Below, one piece after another: positions 51,980-62,502 of a stretch of DNA of 64,000 nt. Where the stretch lies: contig NZ_CVPE01000006.1 of NCBI RefSeq assembly GCF_001049895.1, positions 704,503 to 768,502 of the forward strand. The letters run 5' to 3'. Position numbers and translations under genes: made by a program. Position 1 is the stretch's first letter. Every line of letters begins with the position of its first letter. The notes beneath the pieces were generated by a model. The model had not been told where the DNA came from, ran no database searches, and saw only the letters and a list, made by a program, of their open reading frames with translations. The stretch is from Rubeoparvulum massiliense. GTDB taxonomy: Bacteria > Bacillota > Bacilli > Rubeoparvulales > Rubeoparvulaceae.

Positions 51980-54900
51980 ATGAAGCTTGTTAATTTAGCC
52001 ATCTATCGTCCAATTGCCACAACCATGCTTGTCCTCGTATTAACGATGATGGGGATCTTTGCGTGGATTCAAATGCCAGTGGATCTCTTCCCGCCCCTTT
52101 CCTTCCCAATTCTTGCCGTTCTAACTCCCATGGAAGGGGCCTCTCCCACAGAGGTAGAAAACTTCATCTCCATCCCTCTTGAAAAAATCTTGACCACCGT
52201 TCCTTATGTCAAGCGGATACAATCTCGCAGTACTATGGGATACTCTTTGCTTACACTGGAATTCGAGTGGAAAACCAATATGGATTTGGCTGCTTTGCAA
52301 GTACGTGAAACCATCGACTTGATTTTGGGAACTCTACCTCGAGAAATTAAAAAGCCCTCTGTATTTCGCTTTAATCCACAGATGTTACCTATTATGGAGC
52401 TTGCCATCACAAGCAAGGATTTGACGCTGGAGCAACTCAGCTATCTTGTGGTAGAAACGATCCAACCTTCCCTCGAAGCAATCCCAGGAATTGCCCAAGT
52501 TCAAACAGATGGTCGCTTCACTTCTCAAGTGATCCTCGGGATCAATGCATCAGACTTAGCAAGTACTGGCGTCTCTCCTCAAGAGTTGCTGCAATGGATC
52601 CAATTGCAGAATCAGATGATCCCTGCTGGAACCATCGAAGAGAATCATCGACAATATCCGTTACGCTATGAAGGGAACTTGCAATCCATCGATCATTTGC
52701 GAAAGCTGCTAATTCCCACACCAAAATCAGGGCCTCGTTTTCTTGAAGAATTGGTTTCTATCACCTATGAGCAACGCCCCAATCCGCCTTTAATTTTCCT
52801 GAATGGTAAGCCTTCCATTCAAATTGCTCTAACGAAAATGAGTGATACCAATACCCTATATGTCACCGAGCAGATCTTAAAGCGTCTTGCATCCTTACAG
52901 GAGAATGCTTCATTTCAAGCAATGCCTATCTACAGCCAAGCTAATTACATCGAAGAAGCGTTAGACAATGTGAAGCAGAATATCTATCTCGGCTCCACTC
53001 TGGCAATTGGTATTCTCTTTTTCTTTTTACGCCGTTGGCAGAGTATCCTTGTTATTTCGCTAGCTATCCCCTTTTCCATTATCGTCACTCTACTCTCCCT
53101 TTTTTTTCTAAAGCAATCGATCAATATTCTCACACTAGGTGGTCTAGCTTTAGGCGTAGGTCTGATGGTAGATAACTCCATTATTGTGTATGAAAATATC
53201 CATCGTTATCGTCAACTTGGTTTATCATCCCGTGATAGTGCACACAAAGGAACTATGGAGGTGGCTTATCCTGTACTAGCATCCACCCTTACAACCATCG
53301 CTGTTTTTGTACCCCTCCTATTTATTAAGGGAATTACAGCTCAGATCCTGCATCCCCTATCTTTTAGCATCATCTTTTCACTACTAGCATCTTTGCTTGG
53401 CGCTTACCTACTTGTTCCCATGATCGCTGCACATGAGCAGAATAAAAAACAGTGGCTAAAAAAGACTGAATCTTGGATTGAAAGCTGGAAAAAAACATAT
53501 CAAAGCTTGCTACGCTTCGCCTTGAAATACCCAAAGCTGACCATTAGTATCCTGGTCACTCTTATTCTAGCGAGCCTGCCTCTTTATTTTTTCTTAGGGA
53601 AAGAATTCCTACCACCTGAGAAGCAAAACCTTGCAAGGGTAGAGATTCGCCTTCCACCGGGGACAGACATTGAGAAAACAAAGGAAGTGACGCTAAATAT
53701 CGATCACCAATTAAGTTTATTTTCCCAAGAGATCAAATCCCGCCATATCCAAGTAGGAGAACGTCCGCTGCTTGGACAAGATCAGGTAATCACTCCCCAT
53801 CGCGGACGTATTACCATTACGCCCCATTCAGCATGGAGTTCATCACAGGAAGTGATGGAGTTAGTTGATACGCTGCGAATGAAGCTACAAGCACCACCTG
53901 GTGTTCGGCTTGAGGTAAAGCCCTTTAATCTTCAACAGGAAGGACGCGATCAGCAACTACAACTTCAAATATTAGGGAACGACATGGAGCAGCTACAAAG
54001 AATTGCAGTAAAGATAAATGAGAAGCTTGAAAAGATTAGTGGTATTAGTCATGTGCAATCAACAGCCGATGAAGAACATCCTGAATATGTTCTAAAGGCT
54101 GACCCGATCTCCACTAGCTTTCATGGTCTCCACCCAGGGCTTATCCTACAACAAATTCTTCAGCAAACAAAAAAAGAGCTGGTGACTCAGCTCCAAATTG
54201 GTGATCATTGGGTTCCTGTGATCATGCAACCCAAGTCTCATCCCTCTTTATATCATTTGAAGCAAACCGATATTCTCACGCCTCAAGGCGCCATGCAGCC
54301 ATTAAGTAACTTTGTTCAATCTAAAGAAGCTCGAGTACCTAACACGATTCAACGTATGCATCATCAGCGCCAACTTTTAATCACTATTCATCTTCATGAA
54401 ATCGATGTTGGCACTGCGATGAAGCAGCTGCGCCAAGAGTTGAAGCATTTTCCACTCCCTCCTGGCTACTCGATCTCCTTCACTGGTGAAGTGGAGCAGA
54501 TGGGTCAAGCCTTATCCAATCTAAGTATGGCACTGGTCATCTCCATCTTGCTGGTCTATATGCTTCTGGCTGCACAATTCGAATCACTCTATCTACCCTT
54601 TCTCATTATCTTAGCCATTCCCTCTACCTGTATCGGTGTCCTGGTTGGGCTCACCCTCTTTGACCAGCCCTTAGGCGTTCCAGCCTTTATTGGAATGCTG
54701 ATCTTAGCTGGATTGACAGTGAATAGTTCCATTATTATGATCACCTTCCTTGAACAACTACGAGAAGAAGGAATCCCTCTGGAAGAGGCTGTAATAAAAG
54801 CAGGGATAACACGCTTACGCCCCATTAGTATGACCGTGCTGACAACGATTCTTGGGCTCTTTCCAACCATGATGGGCTGGGGGGATGGCACACAATTGCT

Positions 54901-55030
54901 ACAGCCTATGGCGACTGTAGTGATCTTTGGGCTACTTACCTCTACACTACTCACACTTTTCGCCATTCCTACCACCTATTTTCTCATTGAATCAAAGAAA
55001 CTAAGACGCAAATCCCAGTCTAGCTTATGA
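51980..55030 (+). CDS. RND-family efflux pump (SwrC/AcrB type)
   Basis: Proton-driven multidrug or surfactant exporter; 1016 residues, with the duplicated RND plan. TM1 (TTMLVLVLTMMGIFAWI) is followed by PVDLFPPLSFPILAV. The TM4 motif is GVGLMVDNSIIVYENI, with Asp-Asn where AcrB has Asp-Asp. The second half shows TGEVEQMGQALSNL and GVPAFIGMLILAGLTVNSSIIMITFLEQ. No outer-membrane partner is needed in a Gram-positive. In B. subtilis SwrC gives surfactin resistance; the substrate here is unknown. The pair with its adaptor lies between ypbH and the ypbE block, not its B. subtilis place. Confidence 0.92.
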   Translation: MKLVNLAIYRPIATTMLVLVLTMMGIFAWIQMPVDLFPPLSFPILAVLTPMEGASPTEVENFISIPLEKILTTVPYVKRIQSRSTMGYSLLTLEFEWKTNMDLAALQVRETIDLILGTLPREIKKPSVFRFNPQMLPIMELAITSKDLTLEQLSYLVVETIQPSLEAIPGIAQVQTDGRFTSQVILGINASDLASTGVSPQELLQWIQLQNQMIPAGTIEENHRQYPLRYEGNLQSIDHLRKLLIPTPKSGPRFLEELVSITYEQRPNPPLIFLNGKPSIQIALTKMSDTNTLYVTEQILKRLASLQENASFQAMPIYSQANYIEEALDNVKQNIYLGSTLAIGILFFFLRRWQSILVISLAIPFSIIVTLLSLFFLKQSINILTLGGLALGVGLMVDNSIIVYENIHRYRQLGLSSRDSAHKGTMEVAYPVLASTLTTIAVFVPLLFIKGITAQILHPLSFSIIFSLLASLLGAYLLVPMIAAHEQNKKQWLKKTESWIESWKKTYQSLLRFALKYPKLTISILVTLILASLPLYFFLGKEFLPPEKQNLARVEIRLPPGTDIEKTKEVTLNIDHQLSLFSQEIKSRHIQVGERPLLGQDQVITPHRGRITITPHSAWSSSQEVMELVDTLRMKLQAPPGVRLEVKPFNLQQEGRDQQLQLQILGNDMEQLQRIAVKINEKLEKISGISHVQSTADEEHPEYVLKADPISTSFHGLHPGLILQQILQQTKKELVTQLQIGDHWVPVIMQPKSHPSLYHLKQTDILTPQGAMQPLSNFVQSKEARVPNTIQRMHHQRQLLITIHLHEIDVGTAMKQLRQELKHFPLPPGYSISFTGEVEQMGQALSNLSMALVISILLVYMLLAAQFESLYLPFLIILAIPSTCIGVLVGLTLFDQPLGVPAFIGMLILAGLTVNSSIIMITFLEQLREEGIPLEEAVIKAGITRLRPISMTVLTTILGLFPTMMGWGDGTQLLQPMATVVIFGLLTSTLLTLFAIPTTYFLIESKKLRRKSQSSL

Positions 55031-55066
55031 TATACTAAAAATAATGATGTAAAAGGCTGGGAGTGG

Positions 55067-56014
55067 ATGGCGTTGCACAGAGACAAATGGAAGTGGATCA
55101 TTACAAGTATCATCTTCATCTTGATGATCGTGCTGTTTCCTGGTTGTGCTAACAGTGAGCCGATGGGAGGAGAACCGCTTACAGAGAATATATCCCATTC
55201 AAGCGCATCACCGCTTGATCAAGGATCAACAGAGGAAAAGGAAGGGCTCGCTGATACCCCTGAAGATCCCATCATTGCTGAGGAAGAGATTGCTGCTGAG
55301 GATGGTCCCCAATTTGCTATCCATAATGGAATTGAGGATGTTATTCCAGCAGGTCAATGGTATAAAATCTACCCAGTCAATGGCGAGGATGAGCCTGAGG
55401 GAAAGTATGCCCTGCTTACCATTGATGATGCTCCCAAAGGCGAGACCACATTAAAGCTCCTTGATGCACTGGATCAATATGATGCCAAGGCGATCTTTTT
55501 CGTCAATGGAATCTATGCTGAACAGAATCCTGAGCTCCTAACTGAGATCATCAAACGTGGACACATCATCGGAAACCATACCTGGAGCCATCCTAGTGTA
55601 GAAGAACAGAACAGTATGTCCGAAGAGGAGCTTCAACTAGAAATCCTCCGACTTCAAGACTATGTGGAAGAAGTAACCGGGATACGTCCAAGCTATTTTC
55701 GTCCACCACATGGCTATCGTAATCCGATCTTTCTTCAGGTCTGTGAGGATGACGGCATGCAGGTGATGAACTGGACAACAAGCTTAGAGGATTGGAAGAG
55801 AACAACAGCTGATGAAATGATCGAAAGCTTGAATGCATACTTGTCTAAGCAGGGCGCTAATATCTTAACTCATGATTTCCCTGCAACTGCTGATAATTAT
55901 CTACAAATACTCCAATATTTACATGATGAAGGCTATCAGTTCATTCTTCCAACGGTTGTACAGACAGCAAGTGAAGAACGCCGCACCGTGGAAACAGCAG
56001 AAAATCCATCCTAA
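55067..56014 (+). CDS. Polysaccharide deacetylase lipoprotein
   Basis: Carbohydrate esterase 4 (NodB) protein, 315 residues. A lipoprotein-type signal ends at LFPGC with Cys27, followed by an acidic, Ser/Thr-rich linker to about residue 85. Motifs: LLTIDDAPKG (metal Asp pair, TFDDG variant), GNHTWSHPS (H-x3-H metal ligands), YFRPPHGYRN and ILTHDFP near the C-terminus. It would deacetylate a wall or envelope glycan. The ATG sits close to a GGGAG site; a TTG two codons in is possible. It is 36 bases after the pump, probably the same operon. Confidence 0.85.
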   Translation: MALHRDKWKWIITSIIFILMIVLFPGCANSEPMGGEPLTENISHSSASPLDQGSTEEKEGLADTPEDPIIAEEEIAAEDGPQFAIHNGIEDVIPAGQWYKIYPVNGEDEPEGKYALLTIDDAPKGETTLKLLDALDQYDAKAIFFVNGIYAEQNPELLTEIIKRGHIIGNHTWSHPSVEEQNSMSEEELQLEILRLQDYVEEVTGIRPSYFRPPHGYRNPIFLQVCEDDGMQVMNWTTSLEDWKRTTADEMIESLNAYLSKQGANILTHDFPATADNYLQILQYLHDEGYQFILPTVVQTASEERRTVETAENPS

Positions 56015-56033
56015 TCTTCAGCTTAAGCCTTCG

Positions 56034-56528
56034 TTATAACCATTCTCTCTCTTGTACAGGGTGCAGTTCATCATTGACTGCACCCTCTCTACGTTGCGAG
56101 GAGTCTTGAATAGGTGCCAGTAGACGGATCATCCGATTTCTACGGATTGAACCTTGAATTGATTGGATGAGCACCATTGATAGTACCAATAACATAAGAA
56201 TACTGGTTAGAATGGGAAAAAAGAAAAATCCTTCATAGAGACCCAGTAAGGTTAACGAGAAGATCCACAATGCAGACCATGAAAACTCTCCCCACTGCCA
56301 ACCCTTACGAATCATTCCTCCAACCTGATATAAGAGATACCCCATGGATAGATAGGCGATTAGAAGTGCCATAAAAATTACAAAATAGCGAAAAGGAAAG
56401 AAGAAAAACGCGACAAACCAATCACCTGCTTGAGAAAAATCAAAGATCTCTGTACTAGGAATTAGATAATGAGCAAGCCAGATTGAGAAATATATAACAG
56501 GAAGCATCAGATAAAAAATAAAAAGCAT
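56034..56528 (-). CDS. Four-helix membrane protein, unknown
   Basis: 164 residues with hydrophobic segments at about 1-22, 37-66, 84-106 and 108-128, and a charged cytoplasmic tail (RRNRMIRLLAPIQDSSQRREGA). Aromatic-rich (FFFFPFRYFVIF). No motif recognised; it does not look like YpbF, which occupies this area in B. subtilis. Tail-to-tail with the deacetylase gene, 19 bases apart. The preceding ypbE gene on this strand is separate, since it lies downstream of it in reading direction. Confidence 0.55.
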   Translation of the reverse strand: MLFIFYLMLPVIYFSIWLAHYLIPSTEIFDFSQAGDWFVAFFFFPFRYFVIFMALLIAYLSMGYLLYQVGGMIRKGWQWGEFSWSALWIFSLTLLGLYEGFFFFPILTSILMLLVLSMVLIQSIQGSIRRNRMIRLLAPIQDSSQRREGAVNDELHPVQEREWL

Positions 56529-56651
56529 GAATCTTCCTCCTCACATCCTTCAAGGTAGAGACAAGCATAAGGCTCCTCTAATCCTAAGGTATGTTATGGA
56601 AGATGATTCATGTCTTTAGAGCGAAAACAGAGATATGGACCTCATGCGTGA

Positions 56652-57497
56652 TTAGTGTAATGGTGGTGCAGGAGTTGGAATTTGAATCTTCATTCCTGCC
56701 TTCAGCTGCGTTGCTGGATCAGTAATATTATTATACTCTTGCAAGAAGTTCACATACTGCCCATTATTGTAGAACTTGACAGCAATACTCCACATCGTAT
56801 CGCCCTTTTGGACTTCGTAGTTCTTAATCTCCTTGTAAACAGCCTTATCCGTGCTGATGTTATTTGAGGAAGTACCGCCTGTTGTTCCCTCCTGTGATGG
56901 ATTTTTCGAGAAATTGCCTCCTCCTACATTGGCATCTATAGGATTGGTGACTGAAGGATTGGTCCCGGTCAAATTACCATCGGATGCTTCTCCTGTTTGT
57001 CCATGATTTGTTTCACCAGGTGTTGTGGTTGAACCATTCTCTACACCTGCATTGCTACTATTATCGGTAGTGCTCGAGTTTGTCCCCTCTACATTCTCTA
57101 TAGTTTTCGGTGGCACATTCGCTTCCTTCGTACTCTGATCATCCTTCAAAGCAGAGATTGCCCAGATCGTACCACTAATAAAAAGAATAGCAATAAGACC
57201 AGCATACAATGCTTTCTTCTTAATTCGGATGGTACGATTACTAAAACGTCGTGAATCTTCTTGTGATTCTCTTCGTTCCTTCCGCGTAGGAAGTTGATCA
57301 ATGACCGTATCCCGGTTATAAAGGGGATCAGCGTAGGCATAAGATGCTTCTTCCTCAGTGTACTGGGAGGGACGACGTTCGCGGTTAGCCTGTAACAGTT
57401 TTTCCCGTTCCACTCGTTCCCGCTCACGTAGCTGTTGCATGAGCTGATCCAGATCTAGAGATTTCTGTTCTTCTCTCGCCTGTTTTTCTTGTTCCAT
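56652..57497 (-). CDS. ypbE: LysM-domain membrane protein YpbE
   Basis: 281 residues: a Glu/Arg-rich helical N-terminus (cytoplasmic), a membrane segment (ALYAGLIAILFISGTIWAIS, about 100-120), a long Ser/Thr/Asn/Gly linker, and a C-terminal LysM domain (YEVQKGDTMWSIAVKFY...LKAGMKIQIP, about 229-277). The LysM part should bind peptidoglycan outside the cell. It precedes ypbD and recQ's downstream end in the conserved ypb order. Function unknown beyond wall binding. Confidence 0.87.
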   Translation of the reverse strand: MEQEKQAREEQKSLDLDQLMQQLRERERVEREKLLQANRERRPSQYTEEEASYAYADPLYNRDTVIDQLPTRKERRESQEDSRRFSNRTIRIKKKALYAGLIAILFISGTIWAISALKDDQSTKEANVPPKTIENVEGTNSSTTDNSSNAGVENGSTTTPGETNHGQTGEASDGNLTGTNPSVTNPIDANVGGGNFSKNPSQEGTTGGTSSNNISTDKAVYKEIKNYEVQKGDTMWSIAVKFYNNGQYVNFLQEYNNITDPATQLKAGMKIQIPTPAPPLH

Positions 57498-57582
57498 GCC
57501 TCATCTCTCCACCTAATATATTCTTCTCTGACTAAAAACGGTTATTTGTTGTTCTTCATTCGCCTTTTAAGTATAAAATCCT

Positions 57583-58197
57583 TCATATTTCGTCTTTTTG
57601 ATAAAAAGATTTGGGTAACCAACGAAAACGAAGCATTAAAGCCTGTACAAAATCGATTAAAAAGTGTGCAAGAATCGATGCATTGAGATTACCTGTCACT
57701 TCATAAAGGAGAGCTAATAGCAGACTTACACCGAAGACAAATAAAAGAGGAATCGGATGATGTAGGTAGCGAACATGTACCACGGTAAAGATGAGACTGC
57801 TCCACCATAGACCGATGGAGGCTTGGATAATTCCTCGAAATAATATTTCCTCACTAAATGCTACCAACAGACAGATGAGGATAATCTCCAGCACAGGCCG
57901 ATGGCGAAATAGCATCTCATTGATGCCACCATCATCGAACCACTCTTTCCTTCCATAGCGCATGAGCACCTGGTCAACGATGAGGACAAGTAGTCCTACG
58001 CTACTCCCCATCCATAGGGATCTCCACCAGTTTTCAGTGCAAAACCAGTTCTCTAGTATGGTACCAATCGGAGTTTGAATAAAAAGCAGCACAATGAAGG
58101 ATATCAGTAGGAGTAGTCCTTGGGATAGATAAAGATTGAGCCGAATCGCTTGCTCGCCAAGCATTCGCCAATCCTTTGGCTGTCTCATCTCTTTCAC
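57583..58197 (-). CDS. ypbD: CPBP-family intramembrane metalloprotease YpbD
   Basis: 204-residue polytopic membrane protein of the CAAX protease/bacteriocin-immunity (Abi) family. The active-site motif SEEILFRGIIQ (EExxxR) is near residue 117, the second motif FTVVHVRYLHHP near 140 and the third ASILAHFLIDF near 175. Six helices are likely. The substrate is unknown. It begins 6 bases after the recQ stop, so recQ-ypbD are cotranscribed, as in B. subtilis. Confidence 0.9.
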   Translation of the reverse strand: MKEMRQPKDWRMLGEQAIRLNLYLSQGLLLLISFIVLLFIQTPIGTILENWFCTENWWRSLWMGSSVGLLVLIVDQVLMRYGRKEWFDDGGINEMLFRHRPVLEIILICLLVAFSEEILFRGIIQASIGLWWSSLIFTVVHVRYLHHPIPLLFVFGVSLLLALLYEVTGNLNASILAHFLIDFVQALMLRFRWLPKSFYQKDEI

Positions 58198-58203
58198 ATT
58201 CCT

Positions 58204-59778
58204 TTATAAGGGTAGAATTGTTTGTAAATATTGCTCAAGATCCCACTCATCCTGCTGAGGGGAAAAAGCTGCTTGCTTCACTATCCTAGCATAGTGTTGA
58301 CGATCAATTCCACAGATTGCACAACAGTCTTGATGATAGACAGTTTCATCGTCATCAAAGTAACGATTAACCATCTGGCGCATACAGCTTGTTCCAGTTA
58401 GCAAAGAAAGCATGGACTGCCATTGGTCAATTCTCTCAGCACGACGAATGGCGAAACGCTTCATCAATTGCTCCCCATACTCCACGAAACGCTGTCTCAT
58501 CTCTTGTGAAGAGGATGATAGCTGCACCCACCCTTCCTCTCGTTCAAGATGAGCCTGCCACCAACCATATAGCATGCCATATCGAAGAATTAACTCCACC
58601 TTTGAGCTTGAAAGCCCTGAAATTAATGAGGAAGGAATGAACAGTCTTAAATCGCTACCCTCACGAATCAACGGGCCTTGCAAAAGCTGGGTAAAGAAAA
58701 CCTGTACCTCTTCCTGGGAAGGAAGTTCATGAAAAGTCCTCTCGCCATTCCGTTTTAGATCATGGGGTGTAAAGAGGATGGCGGTGTATGCTGGCTGCTG
58801 ATCACGACCTGCCCTACCAACCTCTTGAACATAGGCTTCCAACGAGGTTGGTGGCGAAAAATGTAGAACGAAACGAACATCACTCTTATTGATACCCATG
58901 CCAAATGCACTTGTTGCTACCACCACATCGAGATTACTTTGCTGAAACTGAATCTGAATAATCCGCCGTTCTTCACTAGACATACCCGCATGATAGCTGG
59001 CCACCCGTACTGAAGGCAGAGATACTTGGAGCTGTGAGGCAAGCTGGTCTGCATCCTGACGTGTTGTAGCATAGATAATACCAGGAGATTGAAGCTCCGT
59101 CACGATTTGCTCTACCATGGTTATTTTCTCTATGCCGTCCCTACAGTGAATACGATCGAAGGCAATGTTGGGACGATTTACACCATGTAGCACTTCCACC
59201 ATAGGTCCATCAGCAAACAGATAGGTTTTAATATCTTGTCGTACCCTTTTGGTGGCTGTCGCAGTAAAGGCTGCAACCGTAAGCTGCGGAAAAACCTTTA
59301 GAAATTGAACGATTCCAAGGTACTCAGGACGAAAGTCATGTCCCCATTGGGAAATACAGTGGGCTTCATCAACAATTAATCGTCTAAGATCACAGCGTTT
59401 ACAGAGCTCGATAAACTGTGGCTGTAATAAGCGCTCTGGTGATAGATAGACCAGACGATAAGCCCCTTGTAGCATCCTGCGCTCACGTACTTTTCGTTCA
59501 CTAGGATTAAGATGACTATTTAATGTAGTGACTTCTCGGATCCCCCGCTCCCGAAGCTGTAGGACCTGATCCTCCATGAGAGAGATCAACGGTGTGATAA
59601 CCAAGGTGATTCCCTCTTCCATCAATGCAGGCAACTGATAGCATAAGGATTTACCGCTTGCAGTAGGGAGCATGGCAAGGATTGATTTTCCTGCCAAGAT
59701 CCCCGCGATAATCTCTTCTTGACCTGTACGGAATTGAGGATATCCAAACCATCGATATAAAGCTTTCTCCATCCTCAT
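58204..59778 (-). CDS. recQ: RecQ-family ATP-dependent DNA helicase
   Basis: 3'-5' DNA helicase, 524 residues from ATG 59778, whose ATGA overlaps the ypbB stop. Motifs: [18 protein letters not shown] (Walker A, near 38), [20 protein letters not shown] near 135, [19 protein letters not shown] near 285 and [13 protein letters not shown] near 320. A C-terminal Cys set (CMRQ...CCAICGID) gives the zinc region. No HRDC domain is evident, which fits the shorter RecS form of B. subtilis (ypbC). Confidence 0.93.
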   Translation of the reverse strand: MRMEKALYRWFGYPQFRTGQEEIIAGILAGKSILAMLPTASGKSLCYQLPALMEEGITLVITPLISLMEDQVLQLRERGIREVTTLNSHLNPSERKVRERRMLQGAYRLVYLSPERLLQPQFIELCKRCDLRRLIVDEAHCISQWGHDFRPEYLGIVQFLKVFPQLTVAAFTATATKRVRQDIKTYLFADGPMVEVLHGVNRPNIAFDRIHCRDGIEKITMVEQIVTELQSPGIIYATTRQDADQLASQLQVSLPSVRVASYHAGMSSEERRIIQIQFQQSNLDVVVATSAFGMGINKSDVRFVLHFSPPTSLEAYVQEVGRAGRDQQPAYTAILFTPHDLKRNGERTFHELPSQEEVQVFFTQLLQGPLIREGSDLRLFIPSSLISGLSSSKVELILRYGMLYGWWQAHLEREEGWVQLSSSSQEMRQRFVEYGEQLMKRFAIRRAERIDQWQSMLSLLTGTSCMRQMVNRYFDDDETVYHQDCCAICGIDRQHYARIVKQAAFSPQQDEWDLEQYLQTILPL

Positions 59779-60956
59779 CGATCCATCCACCCCATCCGAC
59801 TTAAAACCAAGCGAATCTGAAAATAATTAGCCTGTCCACCGAGGTGTTCCTTGATGGGCGCTAGTCGCCTAGTCTGTAACTGTTGGGCTTGTTCTATAAT
59901 CGCCTGTTCCAATTGGGGGTTTACATATGGTTGAATCGTGAAGGCGGGGATCTTACAAGCAATCTCCACCAGATGATCCTCCACTGTTCCTAGCTTAAGT
60001 TGCCGCTTCTCTGCTAGCCAGGATAGAAGCTGAGTAGTAGGGCCCTGATATTGTTGAAGTAAACCATATGTTACTCGTGTGGAAGCGGTAAGTAGGCTCG
60101 TAGGATCAGTAAACCTTGGGCTAAGCAAGCGCTGTAGGATGGGAGAATCAGTTACCTCTATCTGCTTCCAAAAGGCTGCATTTAAAACCTGGAAGTAGAG
60201 CTGCGCTTCCATCCCATCTTCCAATTGCAGGTGATGAGCTATTTGGGTATAAGTACGTGCAGAAATTCCAAGACCACCGAGACGTAAGAGTAGCAGCTGC
60301 TGCTCATAGGGCTTCCATTTGTGTAAGATCTGTGCCAATTCCTGACGAAGCTGACTGCCAAGCTGCTGATACTCATCATGGCTCTGAATTCCCCTCAGGA
60401 AGATCTTCACACGCTGTTGAATCTCTGAATGCTCAATAACAGGAAGGAAAGTGGAGATTCCTTGCATTTTGTGAGAGCAGACCTGCGTCAAGAGCTGTAA
60501 GGTTTGCCACTGAACCTCAACTGTTTCTTGCAGAAACCCATTCCGTTCCTCGATTCGCTGAAAAAAAAGCATGGTTGTATCTGTTTTGAACCACTGGCGA
60601 TAGCATTCATCTCCTGCAGTGGTTAGCTGGAATGAAGAATGATTTTTCCGATGATTATCGTGCACGAGCCCTTCATTCAAAAACTGTTCATACCACATAT
60701 CGAGCTGTTCATCGCGAATAAAGGGGAGCAGCTGATAATAGGGAACTAGACCATAGTACCACGTATCCTGAATGGTCTGTTGTGTTTTCCTCCCTCTGAG
60801 CACTGCTTTTATCATGGCGAATGAACGTTCCTCTTTGATCTGCACCATACAATGTAAAAGTAGTCCCAACATTAAAGGTAAGGTTTTATTCATGATCCTT
60901 GCACCTTCATCCTCTTCTAAACAAGTTTCGCAATCGCTCAGCATTAAGCTCTCCAT
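59775..60956 (-). CDS. ypbB: Helix-turn-helix protein YpbB
   Basis: Conserved partner gene of the short RecQ helicase; 393 residues to ATG 60956. It is helical throughout, with a C-terminal HTH_40-type region ([26 protein letters not shown]). The N-terminal family start may be MNKTLPLML at 60893, where AAGGTG precedes the ATG; ATG 60944 also has GGAGAG. The short RecQ lacks an HRDC-like domain, so YpbB may supply DNA binding in trans. ypbB-recQ overlap by four bases. Confidence 0.85.
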   Translation of the reverse strand: MESLMLSDCETCLEEDEGARIMNKTLPLMLGLLLHCMVQIKEERSFAMIKAVLRGRKTQQTIQDTWYYGLVPYYQLLPFIRDEQLDMWYEQFLNEGLVHDNHRKNHSSFQLTTAGDECYRQWFKTDTTMLFFQRIEERNGFLQETVEVQWQTLQLLTQVCSHKMQGISTFLPVIEHSEIQQRVKIFLRGIQSHDEYQQLGSQLRQELAQILHKWKPYEQQLLLLRLGGLGISARTYTQIAHHLQLEDGMEAQLYFQVLNAAFWKQIEVTDSPILQRLLSPRFTDPTSLLTASTRVTYGLLQQYQGPTTQLLSWLAEKRQLKLGTVEDHLVEIACKIPAFTIQPYVNPQLEQAIIEQAQQLQTRRLAPIKEHLGGQANYFQIRLVLSRMGWMDR

Positions 60957-61136
60957 TTACCCTTTATTGTAACAAATTATCCCTAGGTGTTGTTGAAAAT
61001 AGTATGAGATACCACTAATGGCCAACTCTTTCTACTACTTCTTTCCTATTAATTCATCATAGCATTTCTTTTTATCTAATAATTATCTATACTAAAGAAA
61101 GAAACTGCAGATACCGCCCTGTTTGGAGGATGCAAT

Positions 61137-62048
61137 ATGAATGGAAAATTAGGAAAAAAAGATTATCTACTCATCGTTATTATCGTTTCGTTTGTCCTTT
61201 TTTTTATGTTTGGATTTCTTTTGGGTGGAACTGTCATGAAGAGTCGCGTATCTGCCCACTATCAAGGGATCATCGATGAGATGAATGCAGAGAATATCAG
61301 AGGGGTAGCCACCTATCCTGAGACAGATTTCACTCAATTCTATCATGGCGTTCTTAGTCCATATCTAATTTTTGAAAAAGAATACATACAGTTCCGTTCC
61401 CATCTCCAAGTCTCTAGCACGGATATTGATCTATTGGCTGAAGCCTCTGAATTAAAAAAGCTAGCACAGAAAACACATGAAGAAATGAATGGCATCACCT
61501 TCGATGACCAATCGCCCCTACTCCAAGAAGCACAAAAGCAGTATCTAATTGCCATGGAATCTTATGAAGAAGCTCTTTCCACTTCCTTTAAGGGTAAACT
61601 ACAGGATGTAAAAAAACGGTTCACATCACTAGAAAGTAAGCAGCAGGCAGAAACTGCCTCCCTCCGTGGCCAAACTCTCTTCTATGAAGCCATCATGACT
61701 TGGGAGACACTACAGCGACCTTTTCTTGCTCAATTAACACAACAGGATTGGTCCAATGCCAACTTCACCACTTGGAAAACATGGAGTGTGAACCAAAAAA
61801 ACTATGCTATTGCAGCAATTCTTGAAAATAAAGGTCTGTTAAGTTCCTATCAACCAGAAGATCTCACATATCATCTAGACCATTATCTACGCTCCGCAAC
61901 AGAGCAGGAGCTTACCCAGTATCAACTTATTGATTTAATCCTGATGTATCATAAGGCAGATGCCATTGTACCTGGACAGTTTAAAGCGCAACGAAGTACT
62001 TATTATGCTGATGAGATTCTACCGCTCATCCCCATCTTCTGGAAATAG
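61137..62048 (+). CDS. Membrane-anchored coiled-coil protein, unknown
   Basis: Not recognised. 303 residues from ATG 61137 with GGAGGATGCAAT upstream. A basic N-terminus and one membrane helix (YLLIVIIVSFVLFFMFGFLLGG, residues 9-30) precede an all-alpha, polar region with Gln/Glu/Lys heptad-like stretches and no cysteines, probably outside. It lies divergent from ypbB, where B. subtilis has a ferredoxin gene. A terminator follows at once, so it is monocistronic. Confidence 0.6.
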   Translation: MNGKLGKKDYLLIVIIVSFVLFFMFGFLLGGTVMKSRVSAHYQGIIDEMNAENIRGVATYPETDFTQFYHGVLSPYLIFEKEYIQFRSHLQVSSTDIDLLAEASELKKLAQKTHEEMNGITFDDQSPLLQEAQKQYLIAMESYEEALSTSFKGKLQDVKKRFTSLESKQQAETASLRGQTLFYEAIMTWETLQRPFLAQLTQQDWSNANFTTWKTWSVNQKNYAIAAILENKGLLSSYQPEDLTYHLDHYLRSATEQELTQYQLIDLILMYHKADAIVPGQFKAQRSTYYADEILPLIPIFWK

Positions 62049-62061
62049 GTTAAACCTTGAT

Positions 62062-62098
62062 AGAGCAGGCATATAGATGCCTGCTCTTCTTCATTTCC
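62062..62098 (+). terminator. Terminator after the coiled-coil gene
   Basis: AGAGCAGGCA and TGCCTGCTCT form a 10-bp stem with a 6-base loop, followed by TCTTCATTT. It is 14 bases past the stop. Confidence 0.75.
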
Positions 62099-62148
62099 CA
62101 ACACCATTGGATGTTAAGGATCATAGAATAAAAACGAGGTGAGGAGGG

Positions 62149-62490
62149 ATGAAGCAAGGCAATAATGGAAATAGGAAGCGTAACAAGCAGGAAAACGAGA
62201 AGCAAAATGAGAGCGGACAGGGCAAGCAAAATTGTACCTCTGATCATCCTTTCAAGCAGCTCCTCACCGGTAAAAAGATAGAGCTAGTCACCGCTGCTCT
62301 TCTCATACAAGGGAAGCTGACCGTTGACCAAGTAGCACTGGATCGTAAAGGTGGCGTGACAGTGGCATTAGTAGGTCAATTTCAAAAGCAAGAGAGTAAG
62401 AATACAACAGATCTCTTTAATTTCTTTGATAGCCATGGCAATATGACCATGGATGAGGTATTTGATGCACTAAAAAAGAAAGTTACGTAA
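62149..62490 (+). CDS. Small basic protein of unknown function
   Basis: 113 residues from ATG 62149 (GAGGTGAGGAGG upstream). The first 34 are very polar (Asn, Lys, Gln, Glu) with one Cys; the rest looks like a compact alpha/beta domain: KKIELVTAALLIQGKLTVDQVALDRKGGVTVALVG, then a basic end (EVFDALKKKVT). No match known to me. It is followed after 12 bases by a 39-residue hydrophobic ORF. Spore-related small proteins can look like this, but nothing shows it here. Confidence 0.55.
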   Translation: MKQGNNGNRKRNKQENEKQNESGQGKQNCTSDHPFKQLLTGKKIELVTAALLIQGKLTVDQVALDRKGGVTVALVGQFQKQESKNTTDLFNFFDSHGNMTMDEVFDALKKKVT

Positions 62491-62502
62491 GGGGTGTAGG
62501 GT

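Noticed and set aside
54589-54975. 128-codon open frame opposite the RND pump
   Set aside because: Antisense shadow over the conserved C-terminal pump half; no ribosome site or family pattern.
56058-56087. 10-bp inverted repeat AGGGTGCAGT/ACTGCACCCT after the deacetylase gene
   Set aside because: It lies inside the coding 3' end of the minus-strand membrane gene and has no T-tract on either strand; may be chance or a weak terminator.
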